From Corynebacterium halotolerans YIM 70093 = DSM 44683 (GTDB lineage: Bacteria > Actinomycetota > Actinomycetes > Mycobacteriales > Mycobacteriaceae): DNA of 64,000 bases. The stretch is from assembly GCF_000341345.1 (NCBI RefSeq), contig NC_020302.1, positions 1,096,075-1,160,074 of the forward strand. Direction: 5' to 3'. The notes beneath the pieces were generated by a model. The model was given only the letters and a program-made list of their open reading frames with translations, ran no database searches and was not told where the DNA came from. Made by a program: the position numbers and the translations under genes. Positions 1 through 10,173 of this stretch are shown here, piece by piece (position 1 is the first letter of the stretch; each line of letters opens with the position of its first letter).

Positions 1-56
1 CCGTAGGCGAGGGCGCTGGCCAAGGTCAGCGCGATGGTGGGAAGGGACTTCTTCAC
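1..56 (-). CDS. N-terminus of a secreted protein (partial)
   Basis: Only the first 18 codons are inside the window. A GTG codon at 56-54 opens a reading frame beginning MKKSLPTIALTLASALAYG, which has the basic n-region and hydrophobic core of a signal peptide. Upstream there is only a weak purine stretch (AAAAGAA) as ribosome binding site. The mature protein lies beyond the window edge, so no function can be given. Confidence 0.45.
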   Translation of the reverse strand, partial: MKKSLPTIALTLASALAY

Positions 57-393
57 AGTATGTTCTTTTCGGGGTTTCGGAGAGACCGGCGTATCGGGTT
101 CGCCGCAGTGGACCGAGCGGAAACATTATCAACAGAACGTGGTGCGCGCTGTGATACGAGATATTTCTGTGCCGGAAGGGCAGCGGTCACCCGGTGTTTT
201 CCCGTCACTACGGCCGAGCTCTCAGTGGGCCCCATCTGATGCGTCGCCGACCCCGGTTGCCGTACCCGTGAGACGCCGGCCCCGCCCGCCCACCGCGGTT
301 TTCACTACGCTGAAAAGTATCCGATTTTCGTCTCGGACCTCGTAGTCCGATGGTTGCAGCGAGGTAAGACGCATCAACACGCACGAGTCGCCC
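57..393. other. Intergenic region without a convincing gene
   Basis: About 340 nt between the divergent secreted-protein start and the EEP gene. It contains the promoters of both genes by position. Possible frames inside are Arg/Pro-rich in composition and look like noise. I see no RNA gene or strong terminator here. Confidence 0.5.
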
Positions 394-1242
394 GTGGATC
401 CTGATCCACGGCTCCCGCTCATCGGGCCGGTGGCGGCGCCCGCTTTCCAGGTGATGGGCTGGAATATCCGCCGACGTCTGTCGCCCGTCACCCCACGCCC
501 CGCGGACCGTTGGGACCGCCGCGCTCCCCGGATGCGGGCACTGCTGCAGGTGGAGCAGCCGACGGTGCTCGGCGCGCAGGAAGCGCTCCCGGATCAGGTC
601 AGCTTCCTGCAGGACTCGCTCGGGCAGGGCTACCGTGTCATCGGCCAGGGGCGAAGCGCCAACGGTGGGGGAGAAGCCTCTCCGATCCTCTATGACAGCC
701 GGAGACTGGAGCTGCTGGACTGGAAGCAGAGTGCACTTTCCGACACCCCGGAGCGGCCGGGGTCGGTCTCCTGGGGAAACATCATCCCCCGCATCATGGT
801 GTCAGCGATTTTCCGGGACCGTGTGACCTCGCGGCGCTTTCTCACCGTGAACACCCACCTGGATCACCTCTCCCGGCGTTCGCGGGTGCGATCCGCGCAG
901 GCGGTTCTCCGGGTCGTGTCCGACAGTGGCTTGTCTGCCGTGGTCACCGGTGATCTGAATGACGGTGCGGGCAGTGCGCCGCTGCGCGAGTTGCTTACGG
1001 AGGGAGAGCTCGTGGACACGTGGGAGACGGCGGAAGCCCACGACAGTGAGGCCTGGGGCACCTTCCCGAATTACCGGGCGCCCCGCCGTGGCGGGCGCCG
1101 CCTCGACTGGATCTTGGCCTCGCCGACCTTTCGGGTGCTCCGTGCCGCGACCAATCCGCAGCGTCACGACGGAGGATGGGCGTCGGATCACCTGCCGGTG
1201 CAAGCCGTGATGCTTCCGCCCGAGAACAGTGGTGCTCAATGA
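394..1242 (+). CDS. Endonuclease/exonuclease/phosphatase (EEP) family protein
   Basis: 282 residues from a GTG start. All EEP-fold signatures are present in order: WNI near residue 23, the metal-binding QE (AQEAL, about 62), NTHLDH (about 153), GDLND (about 188), LDWIL (about 243) and the C-terminal SDHLP (about 267). This supports a divalent-metal phosphodiesterase or phosphatase fold, but substrate (nucleic acid, lipid or sugar phosphate) cannot be told. No signal peptide is evident. The stop codon overlaps the ATG of the following membrane protein (ATGA), so the two are probably translationally coupled. The start codon lies within a 16-nt palindrome (394-409). Confidence 0.8.
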   Translation: MDPDPRLPLIGPVAAPAFQVMGWNIRRRLSPVTPRPADRWDRRAPRMRALLQVEQPTVLGAQEALPDQVSFLQDSLGQGYRVIGQGRSANGGGEASPILYDSRRLELLDWKQSALSDTPERPGSVSWGNIIPRIMVSAIFRDRVTSRRFLTVNTHLDHLSRRSRVRSAQAVLRVVSDSGLSAVVTGDLNDGAGSAPLRELLTEGELVDTWETAEAHDSEAWGTFPNYRAPRRGGRRLDWILASPTFRVLRAATNPQRHDGGWASDHLPVQAVMLPPENSGAQ

Positions 1243-1955
1243 TCGATAATTTTCTACGCCCGCCGCGGGGCCTGAGCGAGGTAGTGGCCGACACCCTCCG
1301 TGGGCTTGGCGCGCTCAGTGTTATTCTCGCCGCCGTTTTCTTCGAATTGACGGACGCCGGAGTCATCGCGTTCACCCTGCCCGGACTTGTCGCACCGCGC
1401 TTCATCGGAATCAAGCCATGGCCGGACATCATGCTCTCGGTCACGCTGCTCGTCGCTGCCTGGAGTAGCGTCCTCGATCTGTACACGAGAATCACCTGGT
1501 GGGATCTGGTCGTGCATTTCTTCTGTGTCGGAGTTCTGGCGGTGGGATGTTACCTGTTTCTCGCACGCCTGCGGATTGTGCCCACCCCGTTCACGAGTGG
1601 GTTCACATCGCCGGGCGGTGTCATCCTCACCACCACATTCGGGCTGGCCCTGGGCTCCCTGTGGGAAATGGTGGAATGGTTGGGCTACGCCTACATCACC
1701 TCCGACATCTATGTCACCTATGAGGACACGATCAGCGATATGGCAACGGGCGGACTGGGGGCACTGGGCATGGGTTTCGCTGTCGCCTATCTTCCACTGC
1801 TCCACACCGCGCACCCAACCTCGGCCAGTGCGCCACCAATGTCGGAAGGCAAGAGCCGCCTCAACCGCCAGCGAAGTACGGACCGTGACAGTGATCCGGG
1901 ATCCTCCTCAAGCATGGTTTGCAGGGTGTCCCCGGAAAAAGACCTGCTGGACTGA
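1239..1955 (+). CDS. DUF2238/YjdF-type integral membrane protein
   Basis: 238 residues starting at an ATG that overlaps the previous stop. About five or six hydrophobic segments occupy residues 20-190. The conserved polar motifs of the family are visible: WDLVVHFF, WEMVEW and YEDTISDMATGGLGAL, which place His, Glu and Asp near membrane segments. The C-terminal ~45 residues are Ser/Arg-rich and look like an unconserved cytoplasmic tail. The family has no established function; an intramembrane metal site has been suggested by its His/Glu/Asp pattern only by inference. The operon link with the EEP phosphohydrolase hints at a membrane-lipid or phosphate-ester role, which is speculative. Confidence 0.72.
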   Translation: MIDNFLRPPRGLSEVVADTLRGLGALSVILAAVFFELTDAGVIAFTLPGLVAPRFIGIKPWPDIMLSVTLLVAAWSSVLDLYTRITWWDLVVHFFCVGVLAVGCYLFLARLRIVPTPFTSGFTSPGGVILTTTFGLALGSLWEMVEWLGYAYITSDIYVTYEDTISDMATGGLGALGMGFAVAYLPLLHTAHPTSASAPPMSEGKSRLNRQRSTDRDSDPGSSSSMVCRVSPEKDLLD

Positions 1956-2158
1956 TGCCGGGTGGAGCGGTTTCGCTCAACCGCGGCCACACCAGACGGC
2001 CCCGGCAACACCGCTGTCCATTCACGGTGAACCTGACGCATCACCATCGAGCCAGTGTCCGCACGCGGTGTGCGGGGCCAGTGGCGATGGTTGCCGTAGG
2101 GGGTTGGCTGAGGACGAAACGTGGTCGAGTTAACGCGTAGGCGTCTGTTCCCTCGCAT

Positions 2159-3061
2159 TCACTCCTCCGGCGGATTCAGCTGCGCCGCGGCCGCCTCCCG
2201 GTGTGTCTCATCGCCCGTGTCCAGGACATAGATGCCGTAGCCGACCGCGTTGGCCGAGAACATCTCGGCGCAGTGCTCCGCCAGGCGGGGCCAGATCCGG
2301 CCACCACCCCGCACGTACCGGTCCACCGTCACCTGGAACGCCTCGGGTGCGGCGGTGGCCTGGTGGAAGGAGAGATCCCGGGCCGGATCGCCGACGGAGG
2401 CGGTGGTCCAGTCCAGGACGGCGCTGATGCGGCCGCCCCGGATCAGCGTGTGGCCGGGGTAGATCTCGCCGTGGGTGAGCACGGTGTGCTCCGGCCAGTA
2501 GCCGTCCTCGTCCAGCCAGGCCTCCCACCGGTCCAGCAGGTGTCCGGCCACGGTGAATTCCCGGGCGACCCGTTCGATGTCGTCCCGCCAGGCCTGACGG
2601 AGCCCCGCGGGGCTGTGGACCTCGACGCCGGTGGCCGCGGCGTCGTCAAGCGGGGTCCCGTGCAGTTCGGCCAGCAGATCGCCGAGTGACTCCGCGAACG
2701 CCGGGGAGGACACGTCAACCTGCCAGACCGGTGTGCCATTCTCGTCGAGCTCCAGTCCGGGTTCGCCGGGCAGCAGGGGATAGGCGATCAATGACGCGGA
2801 GTGGATCCGCCAGCCCGGCACGGCGGCGCTGAGACGAGGCGCGACCAGCTGCAGGACCTTTCCCTCCGGCGCGGCGCGGTCCATCACCTCCGGGCGGCGG
2901 GGGATGCGCAGCACCCAGTCCTCACCGGTGTCCGTGCGGGCGAGTGCGACCCGGAAATCGAGTCCCATCTCGTTGATGCGCAGTGATTCAGGCTGGAGGG
3001 ACAGGCCGTGCCCGGCGGCCAGGTCGAGGATGTCAGCGGTGATCGTGTCGTGGTCAGTCAT
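2159..3061 (-). CDS. Macrolide 2'-phosphotransferase-like kinase (APH fold)
   Basis: 300 residues from ATG 3061. The protein aligns with the Mph branch of the aminoglycoside phosphotransferase fold: an N-lobe with GLDFRVALA and WVLRIPRR (the ATP-site lysine is replaced by Arg here), then LTHGEIYPGHTLI in place of the HGD(L)xPGH catalytic loop, and AVLDWTTASVGDPARDL, matching the DW(T/S)xxxxxDPxxD metal-binding motif. The usual catalytic Asp of HGD is Glu in this protein. Related enzymes phosphorylate the 2'-OH of macrolides with GTP; whether this one does is not shown by the sequence. It stands alone, transcribed toward the DUF2238 gene. Confidence 0.72.
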   Translation of the reverse strand: MTDHDTITADILDLAAGHGLSLQPESLRINEMGLDFRVALARTDTGEDWVLRIPRRPEVMDRAAPEGKVLQLVAPRLSAAVPGWRIHSASLIAYPLLPGEPGLELDENGTPVWQVDVSSPAFAESLGDLLAELHGTPLDDAAATGVEVHSPAGLRQAWRDDIERVAREFTVAGHLLDRWEAWLDEDGYWPEHTVLTHGEIYPGHTLIRGGRISAVLDWTTASVGDPARDLSFHQATAAPEAFQVTVDRYVRGGGRIWPRLAEHCAEMFSANAVGYGIYVLDTGDETHREAAAAQLNPPEE

Positions 3062-4644
<1,583 letters not shown>

Positions 4645-4697
4645 TCCCCGGGCCCCTCCTTCGCGCCCCTGACCCGGAGATCTCCGGCGGGGGTCAG

Positions 4698-4721
4698 CCC
4701 CCGCGACCCGGGTCGCGGGGG
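4698..4721 (+). terminator. Terminator after nrdF
   Basis: A perfect 24-nt palindrome (CCCCCGCGACCC followed by its complement GGGTCGCGGGGG) followed by GTTT, about 50 nt after the nrdF stop. The stem is very GC-rich, so it should act as a strong transcription stop even with a short T run. Confidence 0.7.
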
Positions 4722-4815
4722 TTTGGCGTGCCACGCGCCGGTGCCTGCGTCCCTATCCTGGCGGCATGGTCTCCTCCCACCCGGCAGGAGCCCGGCGACA
4801 AGCTAAGGAACCGAC

Positions 4816-5442
4816 ATGGCACACCGGCACACCCTCGCGCGGCAGGGGGAATCCGCACCCTTCCACTTTGAGACCACCTGGCGGGTGCCCGCGGAGGCGG
4901 AACAGGTCTGGCGGGTGCTCTCCGACGTCTCCTCCTGGCCGGACTGGTGGCCGGGGATGCGCACCGCGCGGATGCGCGGGAGCGGGGACCGGGCGTCGCT
5001 GATGGTGCAGAGCCCGCTGGGGTACCGCCTGCGCTTCGCCATTGCTCTGCTGTCCTCCGAACCGCCCACCTCGGCCGAGCTCACGGTGGACGGCGACCTG
5101 CGCGGCGAGGGGAGTTTCACCGCGCACCAGGACGCGGACGGAACCCGGCTGACGATCACGTGGTGCGTGGTCACCCGCCGCCGCCTGATCGGGGCGGTGC
5201 GTCCCGTCGCCACCTGGGCCCACGACGCGGTGATGGCGGCCGGACAGCGGGGGCTGCGCAGGGCGTGCGAACGGTCAAGCAACCGCAGCCGTCTGCCGGC
5301 GTCCGGGGCCGCGGTGTCGTCGAAGGTGCTCGGAGGTGTTCTCGTCCTGGTCTCCGGGGGGCTCATCGGCGGCCGTCTCCTGCGGGCCCGCCGCGAACGC
5401 GCCGCGGCCGGGCAACCGGAGGAGCTTCCGGTCGGGGCGTAG
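4816..5442 (+). CDS. SRPBCC/START-like protein with C-terminal membrane anchor
   Basis: 208 residues from ATG 4816 with AAGGAAC as ribosome binding site; a -10 TATCCT at 4754-4759 suggests a leader of about 50 nt. Residues 15-150 look like a polyketide-cyclase/START-type domain, beginning HFETTWRVPAEAEQVWRVLSD and WPDWWPG, which forms a hydrophobic ligand pocket in this superfamily. Residues about 172-192 (VLGGVLVLVSGGLIGGRLL) form one membrane span followed by a basic tail. Ligand unknown. It is monocistronic between the nrdF terminator and a convergent hydrolase gene. Confidence 0.72.
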   Translation: MAHRHTLARQGESAPFHFETTWRVPAEAEQVWRVLSDVSSWPDWWPGMRTARMRGSGDRASLMVQSPLGYRLRFAIALLSSEPPTSAELTVDGDLRGEGSFTAHQDADGTRLTITWCVVTRRRLIGAVRPVATWAHDAVMAAGQRGLRRACERSSNRSRLPASGAAVSSKVLGGVLVLVSGGLIGGRLLRARRERAAAGQPEELPVGA

Positions 5443-5490
5443 CGGGGTCCGGGCGGGCGTCGATGAGCGCTGTCGGGGCCGAGGGGACCT

Positions 5491-6129
5491 TCAGCCGATC
5501 TCCACGGATTCCCCGGGCGCCAGCGGCAGGTACTCGCTGCCGTGCTCCCCGGCGAGCTTGCTCAGCTGCTTGCGGTTGATCGCCAGGCCGTGGTCGTTGA
5601 CGATCCCGTCGTGGATGGCGATGAAGCGCTTCGGCGGGTACTGCGACAGGAACTCCTCGATGTCGAGCATCTTCACCCAGGGTCCGTTGACCGGGAGCAG
5701 GACGCAGTCCACGTCCCGGATCGGGTGGAAGGCGTCGCCCGCGTGCAGCACCTGCCCGTTGAACAGGTAGCCGGTGTTCTCCGCGACAGGCGTGGCGCGG
5801 GTGACCACGGCGTGGTCGGCGCCGACGACCCGGACGTCGAGGGCGCCCACCCGGAAGGTGTCGCCGTGGGTGACCACGGTGACGTCGTCGGCCAGGTGCG
5901 CGGCGACGGACGCGGGGGCGAAGATCCGCAGATCGGGGTTGTCGTGGCGGGCGGCGCCGAGCGCCTCCGGATCGACGTGGTCGGGGTGGACGTGGGTGAC
6001 CAGCACGGCGTCGACAGCCGCGAGGTCGTCGGGCACGCCGAAGGAGCCGGGGTCCACGAGGACGCGGGTGCCCTCGTGTTCGATGCGCACGCAGGCGTGG
6101 ATGTGTCGGGTGATCTTCATGCCTCCCAT
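5491..6129 (-). CDS. Metallo-beta-lactamase-fold hydrolase (UlaG-like)
   Basis: 212 residues. The zinc-site motif THVHPDHVD (about residues 45-53), then D133-type GDAFHPI and a late IAIHDGI histidine, define the MBL superfamily; the compact N-terminus (MKITRHIHACVRIEHEGTRVLVDPG) matches the UlaG / lactonase-like branch with a bare beta-lactamase domain. Such proteins act on lactones, phosphodiesters or other esters in the cytoplasm. Two in-frame ATGs, 6129 and 6120, are possible starts; a GGGAGG lies between them and does not settle the choice. No operon partner. Confidence 0.75.
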   Translation of the reverse strand: MGGMKITRHIHACVRIEHEGTRVLVDPGSFGVPDDLAAVDAVLVTHVHPDHVDPEALGAARHDNPDLRIFAPASVAAHLADDVTVVTHGDTFRVGALDVRVVGADHAVVTRATPVAENTGYLFNGQVLHAGDAFHPIRDVDCVLLPVNGPWVKMLDIEEFLSQYPPKRFIAIHDGIVNDHGLAINRKQLSKLAGEHGSEYLPLAPGESVEIG

Positions 6130-6251
6130 TGTGGGGAAGTTCCGCCCGCCGTGACGGGGTTGGGGACACGGGGGACATGGGGGCGTCGATAAGCGGACGC
6201 CAAACCCCCGGCCGCACCGGGGCGGTCCGGGGGTGAGGCGCAGGACGGGTT

Positions 6252-7970
6252 CTACTTCACCGTGTACGGCAGCACGAGGCGCGACCGGTGCTGCGCGTCG
6301 CGGTAGACGGTGGTCGTGGTCTTGCGGCCGACCGGCAGGTGGAAGGCGTCCGGCGGCAGCAGGGAGTTGTGCTCGTCCGACATCGGTTCGTTGTTCGACA
6401 GCTCCGCGACCAGCTTGTGGCCCGGCTGGAAGGAGTTGGCGAACGGGTAGATGCGGATGATGTACTCGTTGATCTCGCCCGGGGTGACCGGCTGCTTGCG
6501 GGTGTGCGGGTGGACCGGGTTGCCCTCGGAGGACAGTTCCTCATCCAGCTCGTTCTGGGAGGCCTTGAGGTAGCCGGTGGTGATCAGCTGGCGCCTGCCG
6601 TTCGGGGCGACGTCCCACAGGCGCAGGATGAAGTTGGTGTCGTCGACGTCGAGGGCGGCGAAGATGTGGGCGGCACCGGTGCCCATCATCTCGGTCGGCT
6701 CCGTGAAGGGGGCGGTGGACCAGGAGATCATCGCCGTGTCGTTGGTCAGCGTCATCGGCAGCTGGGTGAAGGACTCCGGGGCGGCCCACTCGACGCCGAG
6801 GGCCTCCGGACGCTCCGAGAGGACGTGGCGCGGGCGCAGGTACAGCGGCCGGTACTCGACCTCCTTCGGCGGGAACTGGGTGCCGGTGACCTGCTCGTGG
6901 GAGCCCTCGACGTGGACGTTGAGGACCGGCTCGTCCAGCACGCCGTTGTCGTTGCCCTTGAGCCACTGGTCGTACCAGCGGAACATCTCGTCGTGGGCGT
7001 CTACGAAGGGCCGCGAGTTCATCGGCGGGTAGGGCAGGATGTCCAGCTTCTTCGGGCCCTGGACCGTGTTGAACAGCTCGATGGTGCCGTCCATCGTCCA
7101 GCCGCGGCCCTGGGCGATCTGCAGGTAGGTCGGGATGGTGATGTTCTCGGCCAGGGTGATCGGGTTGCGCTCCTCGTACCACTCGCCGTCGAGGTCGTTC
7201 ATGACGATGTCGAACCAGGCCTCGTGGTGCTTCGGGTAGAGCAGGGTGTGGAACATGTTCGGCCAGTTGGCCACGTCCGGATCCTGCAGGCGCTCGGCCA
7301 CCTTCTGCTTGATCTCCTCGGCGGAGAACTCCTCCAGCATGCGGGACTTGACGCGGTCGGTGAACGCCCAACCGGAGTCGCCGCCGCGGCCCTCGCGGGC
7401 GGCGCGCGGCATCAGCCACATGACGCCGCCGTGGTAGGTGGTCTCGTAGAAGTCGTAGTGGCCGCCGTTGACGAAGATGGCCTTCAGGGCGGGCGGGTTC
7501 TCCGCGGCCGCGAGCACGGACATGGAGCCGAAGTAGGAGGTGCCGATCATGCCGACGTTGCCGTCGCACCAGGGCTGCTCGGCGACCCACTGGATGAAGT
7601 CGTAGGCGTCCTCGCCGAGGGAGACCCCGCCGGCGTTGTAGTTGCCGATGTGCTCGCCCTCGGAGTGGCCGGAGCCGCGGATGTCACCGATGACGTGGAC
7701 GTAGTCCTCGGAGACGACCCGGGCGATGTCGCCGGCCTCGATGCAGCCGTCCCACAGGACCGAGGGGCGGTACTGGCCCGGCATCTTCAGGGAGAAGGCC
7801 TGGAGCTCCTTGCCGTAGGGGCTCAGGGCGATGAGCGCGGGGCGGGGGATCTCATCCGGCTTGTGGTAGACGTCGGCGGCCAGGTGGACGCCGTCGCGCA
7901 TGGGGACCCGCAGGTCCTTGCGGACGGCGATCGGCTGCCCGCCGGCGTCGATGGTGGTGAAGTCGCTCAT
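6252..7970 (-). CDS. CocE/NonD-family alpha/beta hydrolase (X-Pro dipeptidyl-peptidase-like)
   Basis: 572 residues from ATG 7970, which has AGGAG 10 nt upstream. The N-terminal catalytic domain starts VPMRDGVHLAADVY, carries the oxyanion DIRGSGHSEG and the nucleophile elbow GMIGTSYFGSM (Ser of GTSYFG). A lid follows (about residues 170-330), and a C-terminal jelly-roll domain (about 350-572) has the family's DTNFILRLWDV motif. Characterised relatives hydrolyse cocaine, glutaryl-7-ACA or alpha-amino-acid esters; the substrate here is unknown. It is divergent from an MBL-fold hydrolase, and a shared AT-rich palindrome between them suggests common control. Confidence 0.82.
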   Translation of the reverse strand: MSDFTTIDAGGQPIAVRKDLRVPMRDGVHLAADVYHKPDEIPRPALIALSPYGKELQAFSLKMPGQYRPSVLWDGCIEAGDIARVVSEDYVHVIGDIRGSGHSEGEHIGNYNAGGVSLGEDAYDFIQWVAEQPWCDGNVGMIGTSYFGSMSVLAAAENPPALKAIFVNGGHYDFYETTYHGGVMWLMPRAAREGRGGDSGWAFTDRVKSRMLEEFSAEEIKQKVAERLQDPDVANWPNMFHTLLYPKHHEAWFDIVMNDLDGEWYEERNPITLAENITIPTYLQIAQGRGWTMDGTIELFNTVQGPKKLDILPYPPMNSRPFVDAHDEMFRWYDQWLKGNDNGVLDEPVLNVHVEGSHEQVTGTQFPPKEVEYRPLYLRPRHVLSERPEALGVEWAAPESFTQLPMTLTNDTAMISWSTAPFTEPTEMMGTGAAHIFAALDVDDTNFILRLWDVAPNGRRQLITTGYLKASQNELDEELSSEGNPVHPHTRKQPVTPGEINEYIIRIYPFANSFQPGHKLVAELSNNEPMSDEHNSLLPPDAFHLPVGRKTTTTVYRDAQHRSRLVLPYTVK

Positions 7971-8050
7971 GGGTGTCCAGCTCCTAGGAATGAGGTAAAC
8001 GGGCGTCGGAGTCAGCGTGTGGGTTGCGACACAGCGTGATAGTTGAAATA

Positions 8051-8062
8051 TTATTATAATAA
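8051..8062. promoter_or_regulatory. AT-rich palindrome in a divergent promoter
   Basis: TTATTATAATAA is a perfect 12-nt palindrome inside an AT island (8043-8065) in otherwise GC-rich DNA. It contains a consensus TATAAT on the plus strand (8055-8060) and another on the minus strand, so it may be overlapping -10 elements, an operator, or both, for the CocE-like and MBL-fold genes. Confidence 0.5.
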
Positions 8063-8123
8063 AGTGGGAGCCGCAAGGCCCTATGATCCGGTTAACGCAG
8101 GTTCCGACCCCAGGAGAGCACCC

Positions 8124-9062
8124 ATGACCCAGCCCACCACCATCAGCCCGCTGATCGCCCCCTGGGGCCGGTTCAGCCTCTACACCTTCTTCATCGACGC
8201 CCCGGAACCCGCGGTCGTCGACACCGGCATCTCCACCACCCCCACCGAGGGGATGATCCCTGAGCTGGAGAAGCTCGGCCGCCGCGTCGAGGACGTCAGG
8301 TGGATCCTCCTCAGCCACGGCCACATCGACCACCTCGGCGGGGCCCACGCCCTGTGGGAGCTGACCGGCCGCAGGGCCAAGGTGGTCATCCACGAGGAGG
8401 ATCTGAGGTACCTGCAGTCCCGCCGCGCGCACGTGGACAACTACCTGGGTCTGCGCGCCAACTACATCGACAACCCCGACGCCGAGGCCCAGCAGACGCA
8501 GATGGCGTCGAAGGCGATCTCCGGGGAGATGTCCGCCGATGTCGTGGTCAGGGGAGGGGAGAAGCTCGACCTCGGCGGGGGCGTGACGGTGACCGTCCAC
8601 CACGTGCCGGGCCACTCCCTGGGCTCGGTGGCCTACGTCGTCGACGGGCAGAACGACGCCTTCGTCGGCGACGCCGTCCAGGTCCACGGTGCCGCCAACG
8701 GCTTCCCCGGCTACGAGGACCCCGACGCCTACCGGGCGTCGCTGGAGCACCTGCGCGACGAGGTCAGGCCGGCCCGCATGTACATGGGCCACCCGTACCG
8801 CACCTCCGAGGGCGTCGCCTACCCCGTGGAGCTGGGCGCCGAGGACGCCATGTGCGCGATCACCGAATCCCTCGAGATCGAGGCCCGCGTGCGTGAGGCC
8901 GCCCGCCGTGCGATCGAGCACGGTCTGGCGACGGATGATTCCACCTACTCGCCGTTCCGGGCCGTGGCCGAGGAGCTCGGCTACACCGGCGACCCCACAC
9001 TCGAGCCCTCGCCGTTCTTCACCACCCTGGACGGCTACCGGCGGCTGTTCGGGGGAAAGTAG
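8124..9062 (+). CDS. Metallo-beta-lactamase-fold hydrolase
   Basis: 312 residues from ATG 8124, with CAGGAGAGC at 8111-8119. The zinc motif LSHGHIDHLGG (about residues 68-78) is complete, followed by VPGHSLGSVAYVV (third His) and FVGDAVQVHG (bridging Asp); a late MGHPYR histidine completes the site. The helical C-terminal part (about residues 220-312) is typical of glyoxalase-II/lactonase-like members. Reaction probably cleavage of a thioester, lactone or other ester; not identifiable further. The head-to-head arrangement with the CocE-like hydrolase suggests both serve one hydrolytic pathway. Confidence 0.78.
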   Translation: MTQPTTISPLIAPWGRFSLYTFFIDAPEPAVVDTGISTTPTEGMIPELEKLGRRVEDVRWILLSHGHIDHLGGAHALWELTGRRAKVVIHEEDLRYLQSRRAHVDNYLGLRANYIDNPDAEAQQTQMASKAISGEMSADVVVRGGEKLDLGGGVTVTVHHVPGHSLGSVAYVVDGQNDAFVGDAVQVHGAANGFPGYEDPDAYRASLEHLRDEVRPARMYMGHPYRTSEGVAYPVELGAEDAMCAITESLEIEARVREAARRAIEHGLATDDSTYSPFRAVAEELGYTGDPTLEPSPFFTTLDGYRRLFGGK

Positions 9063-9072
9063 GGGACTGTCC

Positions 9073-9146
9073 GTTGTGGCGGGGCGGTTTGAGGCCGAAA
9101 TGAGCCGTTATCGCTCTGCTCCTGCCGGAAACCGCCCCTCCACAAC
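9073..9146 (+). repeat. 74-nt palindromic repeat, copy A
   Basis: The element begins GTTGTGG-C-GGGGCGGTTT and ends AAACCGCCCC-T-CCACAAC, so its 18-nt ends are inverted repeats apart from one position, around a ~38-nt core starting GAGGCCGAAATG. A second copy of identical length lies in inverted orientation at 10174-10247. By hand, 51 of 74 positions match, concentrated in the ends and the GAGGC-GAAATG block. It looks like a small REP- or MITE-type element. Confidence 0.7.
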
Positions 9147-9155
9147 ATCCCGGTC

Positions 9156-10130
9156 TCACCGCCAGGCGGGACCCGCGGACGTCCACTGACTCCGCGGCAG
9201 GCGGTAGCCGCTCCTCAACAACTGGTGGTGCCGTCGCAGCACCGCCGCCATGCCACTGCCGTCCCGGTAGGAGTCCCGGTCGATCCGAACCAGCACCACA
9301 CCGGCGTTGAGCAGCTCATCTTGCCGCAGCATCGAATCCCGGATCGCCGTCAGCGGGTCCAGCCCGAACTCGCCCTCGAACTTTCCCTGGCCGTCGTACT
9401 CGACGGCCAGGCCGGTATCGGGGAAGAAGAAGTCCACCCGGCCCAGGAAATCGCCGGCCTCGTTGTACAGCTCCGCCTGCTGCACCGGCGCCGGCAGCCC
9501 CTGCCGCCACATCCGGACCTTGAGCGAGGACTCCCGCGGGCTTTCCGAGGCCGCCGTCGCCAAGCGGACCGCCTGGCGCGCGGCGGACACGTTCGTGCTC
9601 CCCACCAGCTTGCCGACGCCGTCCTCCAGCTCACCGCGGCCGCACAAACCGTGGTGCAGGCAATGATCCAGCGCCACAGTGGCGTCCTCCAGAGTGTGCC
9701 AGCGCGCCAGGTCGAGGCAGGTGCGCACCCGTTCCGTCACCCGGACCTGCCCGTATCTCGTCCGCAGCACCGTGATCCCGCCCTCCCCGGACACCGTGCG
9801 CAGCACCATCCACCTGCCGACCTGTCCCCGCCTGCGGTGCGGACCAGCGAGTTCCACCGGGAGATCCGTGGTCGTGACGTCGAGAGGCAGGCCCCACAGC
9901 AGTGCGGCGCTCCTGCCGACGACGACCGCGCCGGGGGTGGACACCGCCTGGGCGGTGATCCATGCGACGTGGGCGTTACTGCGGTCCAGCCGGCGGTGCT
10001 CCGCCGCGTCGATGTAGACGCCGGGAGCGAGCCTGGACAGCTGCCCCCGGTGATACCGCCGAATAATCCGCATCTGCTCCGCCGCCGGCTTTCCGGCCGT
10101 GTGAATCAGCGGTCCCCCTACCCGGTTCAT
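9156..10130 (-). CDS. AbiEi-like / DUF559 nuclease-fold protein
   Basis: 324 residues from ATG 10130. The N-terminal ~70 residues (AAEQMRIIRRYHRGQLSRLAPGVYI) resemble the winged-helix AbiEi antitoxin domain. The middle resembles DUF-type transcriptional regulators, with ERVRTCLDLARW. The C-terminal part (about 225-305) has the DUF559/Vsr-like nuclease core: GRVDFFFPDTGLAVEYDGQGKFE with Asp, Glu and a Lys, then VVLVRIDRDSY. Such genes are common and strain-variable in actinobacteria and are often annotated as type IV antitoxins, but no partner toxin gene is adjacent here. The gene is bracketed by two inverted copies of a palindromic repeat. Confidence 0.72.
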   Translation of the reverse strand: MNRVGGPLIHTAGKPAAEQMRIIRRYHRGQLSRLAPGVYIDAAEHRRLDRSNAHVAWITAQAVSTPGAVVVGRSAALLWGLPLDVTTTDLPVELAGPHRRRGQVGRWMVLRTVSGEGGITVLRTRYGQVRVTERVRTCLDLARWHTLEDATVALDHCLHHGLCGRGELEDGVGKLVGSTNVSAARQAVRLATAASESPRESSLKVRMWRQGLPAPVQQAELYNEAGDFLGRVDFFFPDTGLAVEYDGQGKFEGEFGLDPLTAIRDSMLRQDELLNAGVVLVRIDRDSYRDGSGMAAVLRRHHQLLRSGYRLPRSQWTSAGPAWR

Positions 10131-10173
10131 GCCCGGATTCTCACACACAGGATCCTGCACTGCATCCGGGGAC

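Noticed and set aside
6288..8039. Very long plus-strand open frame opposite the CocE-like hydrolase
   Set aside because: Val/Asp/Gly/Leu-rich composition typical of the antisense of a GC-rich gene; no motifs.
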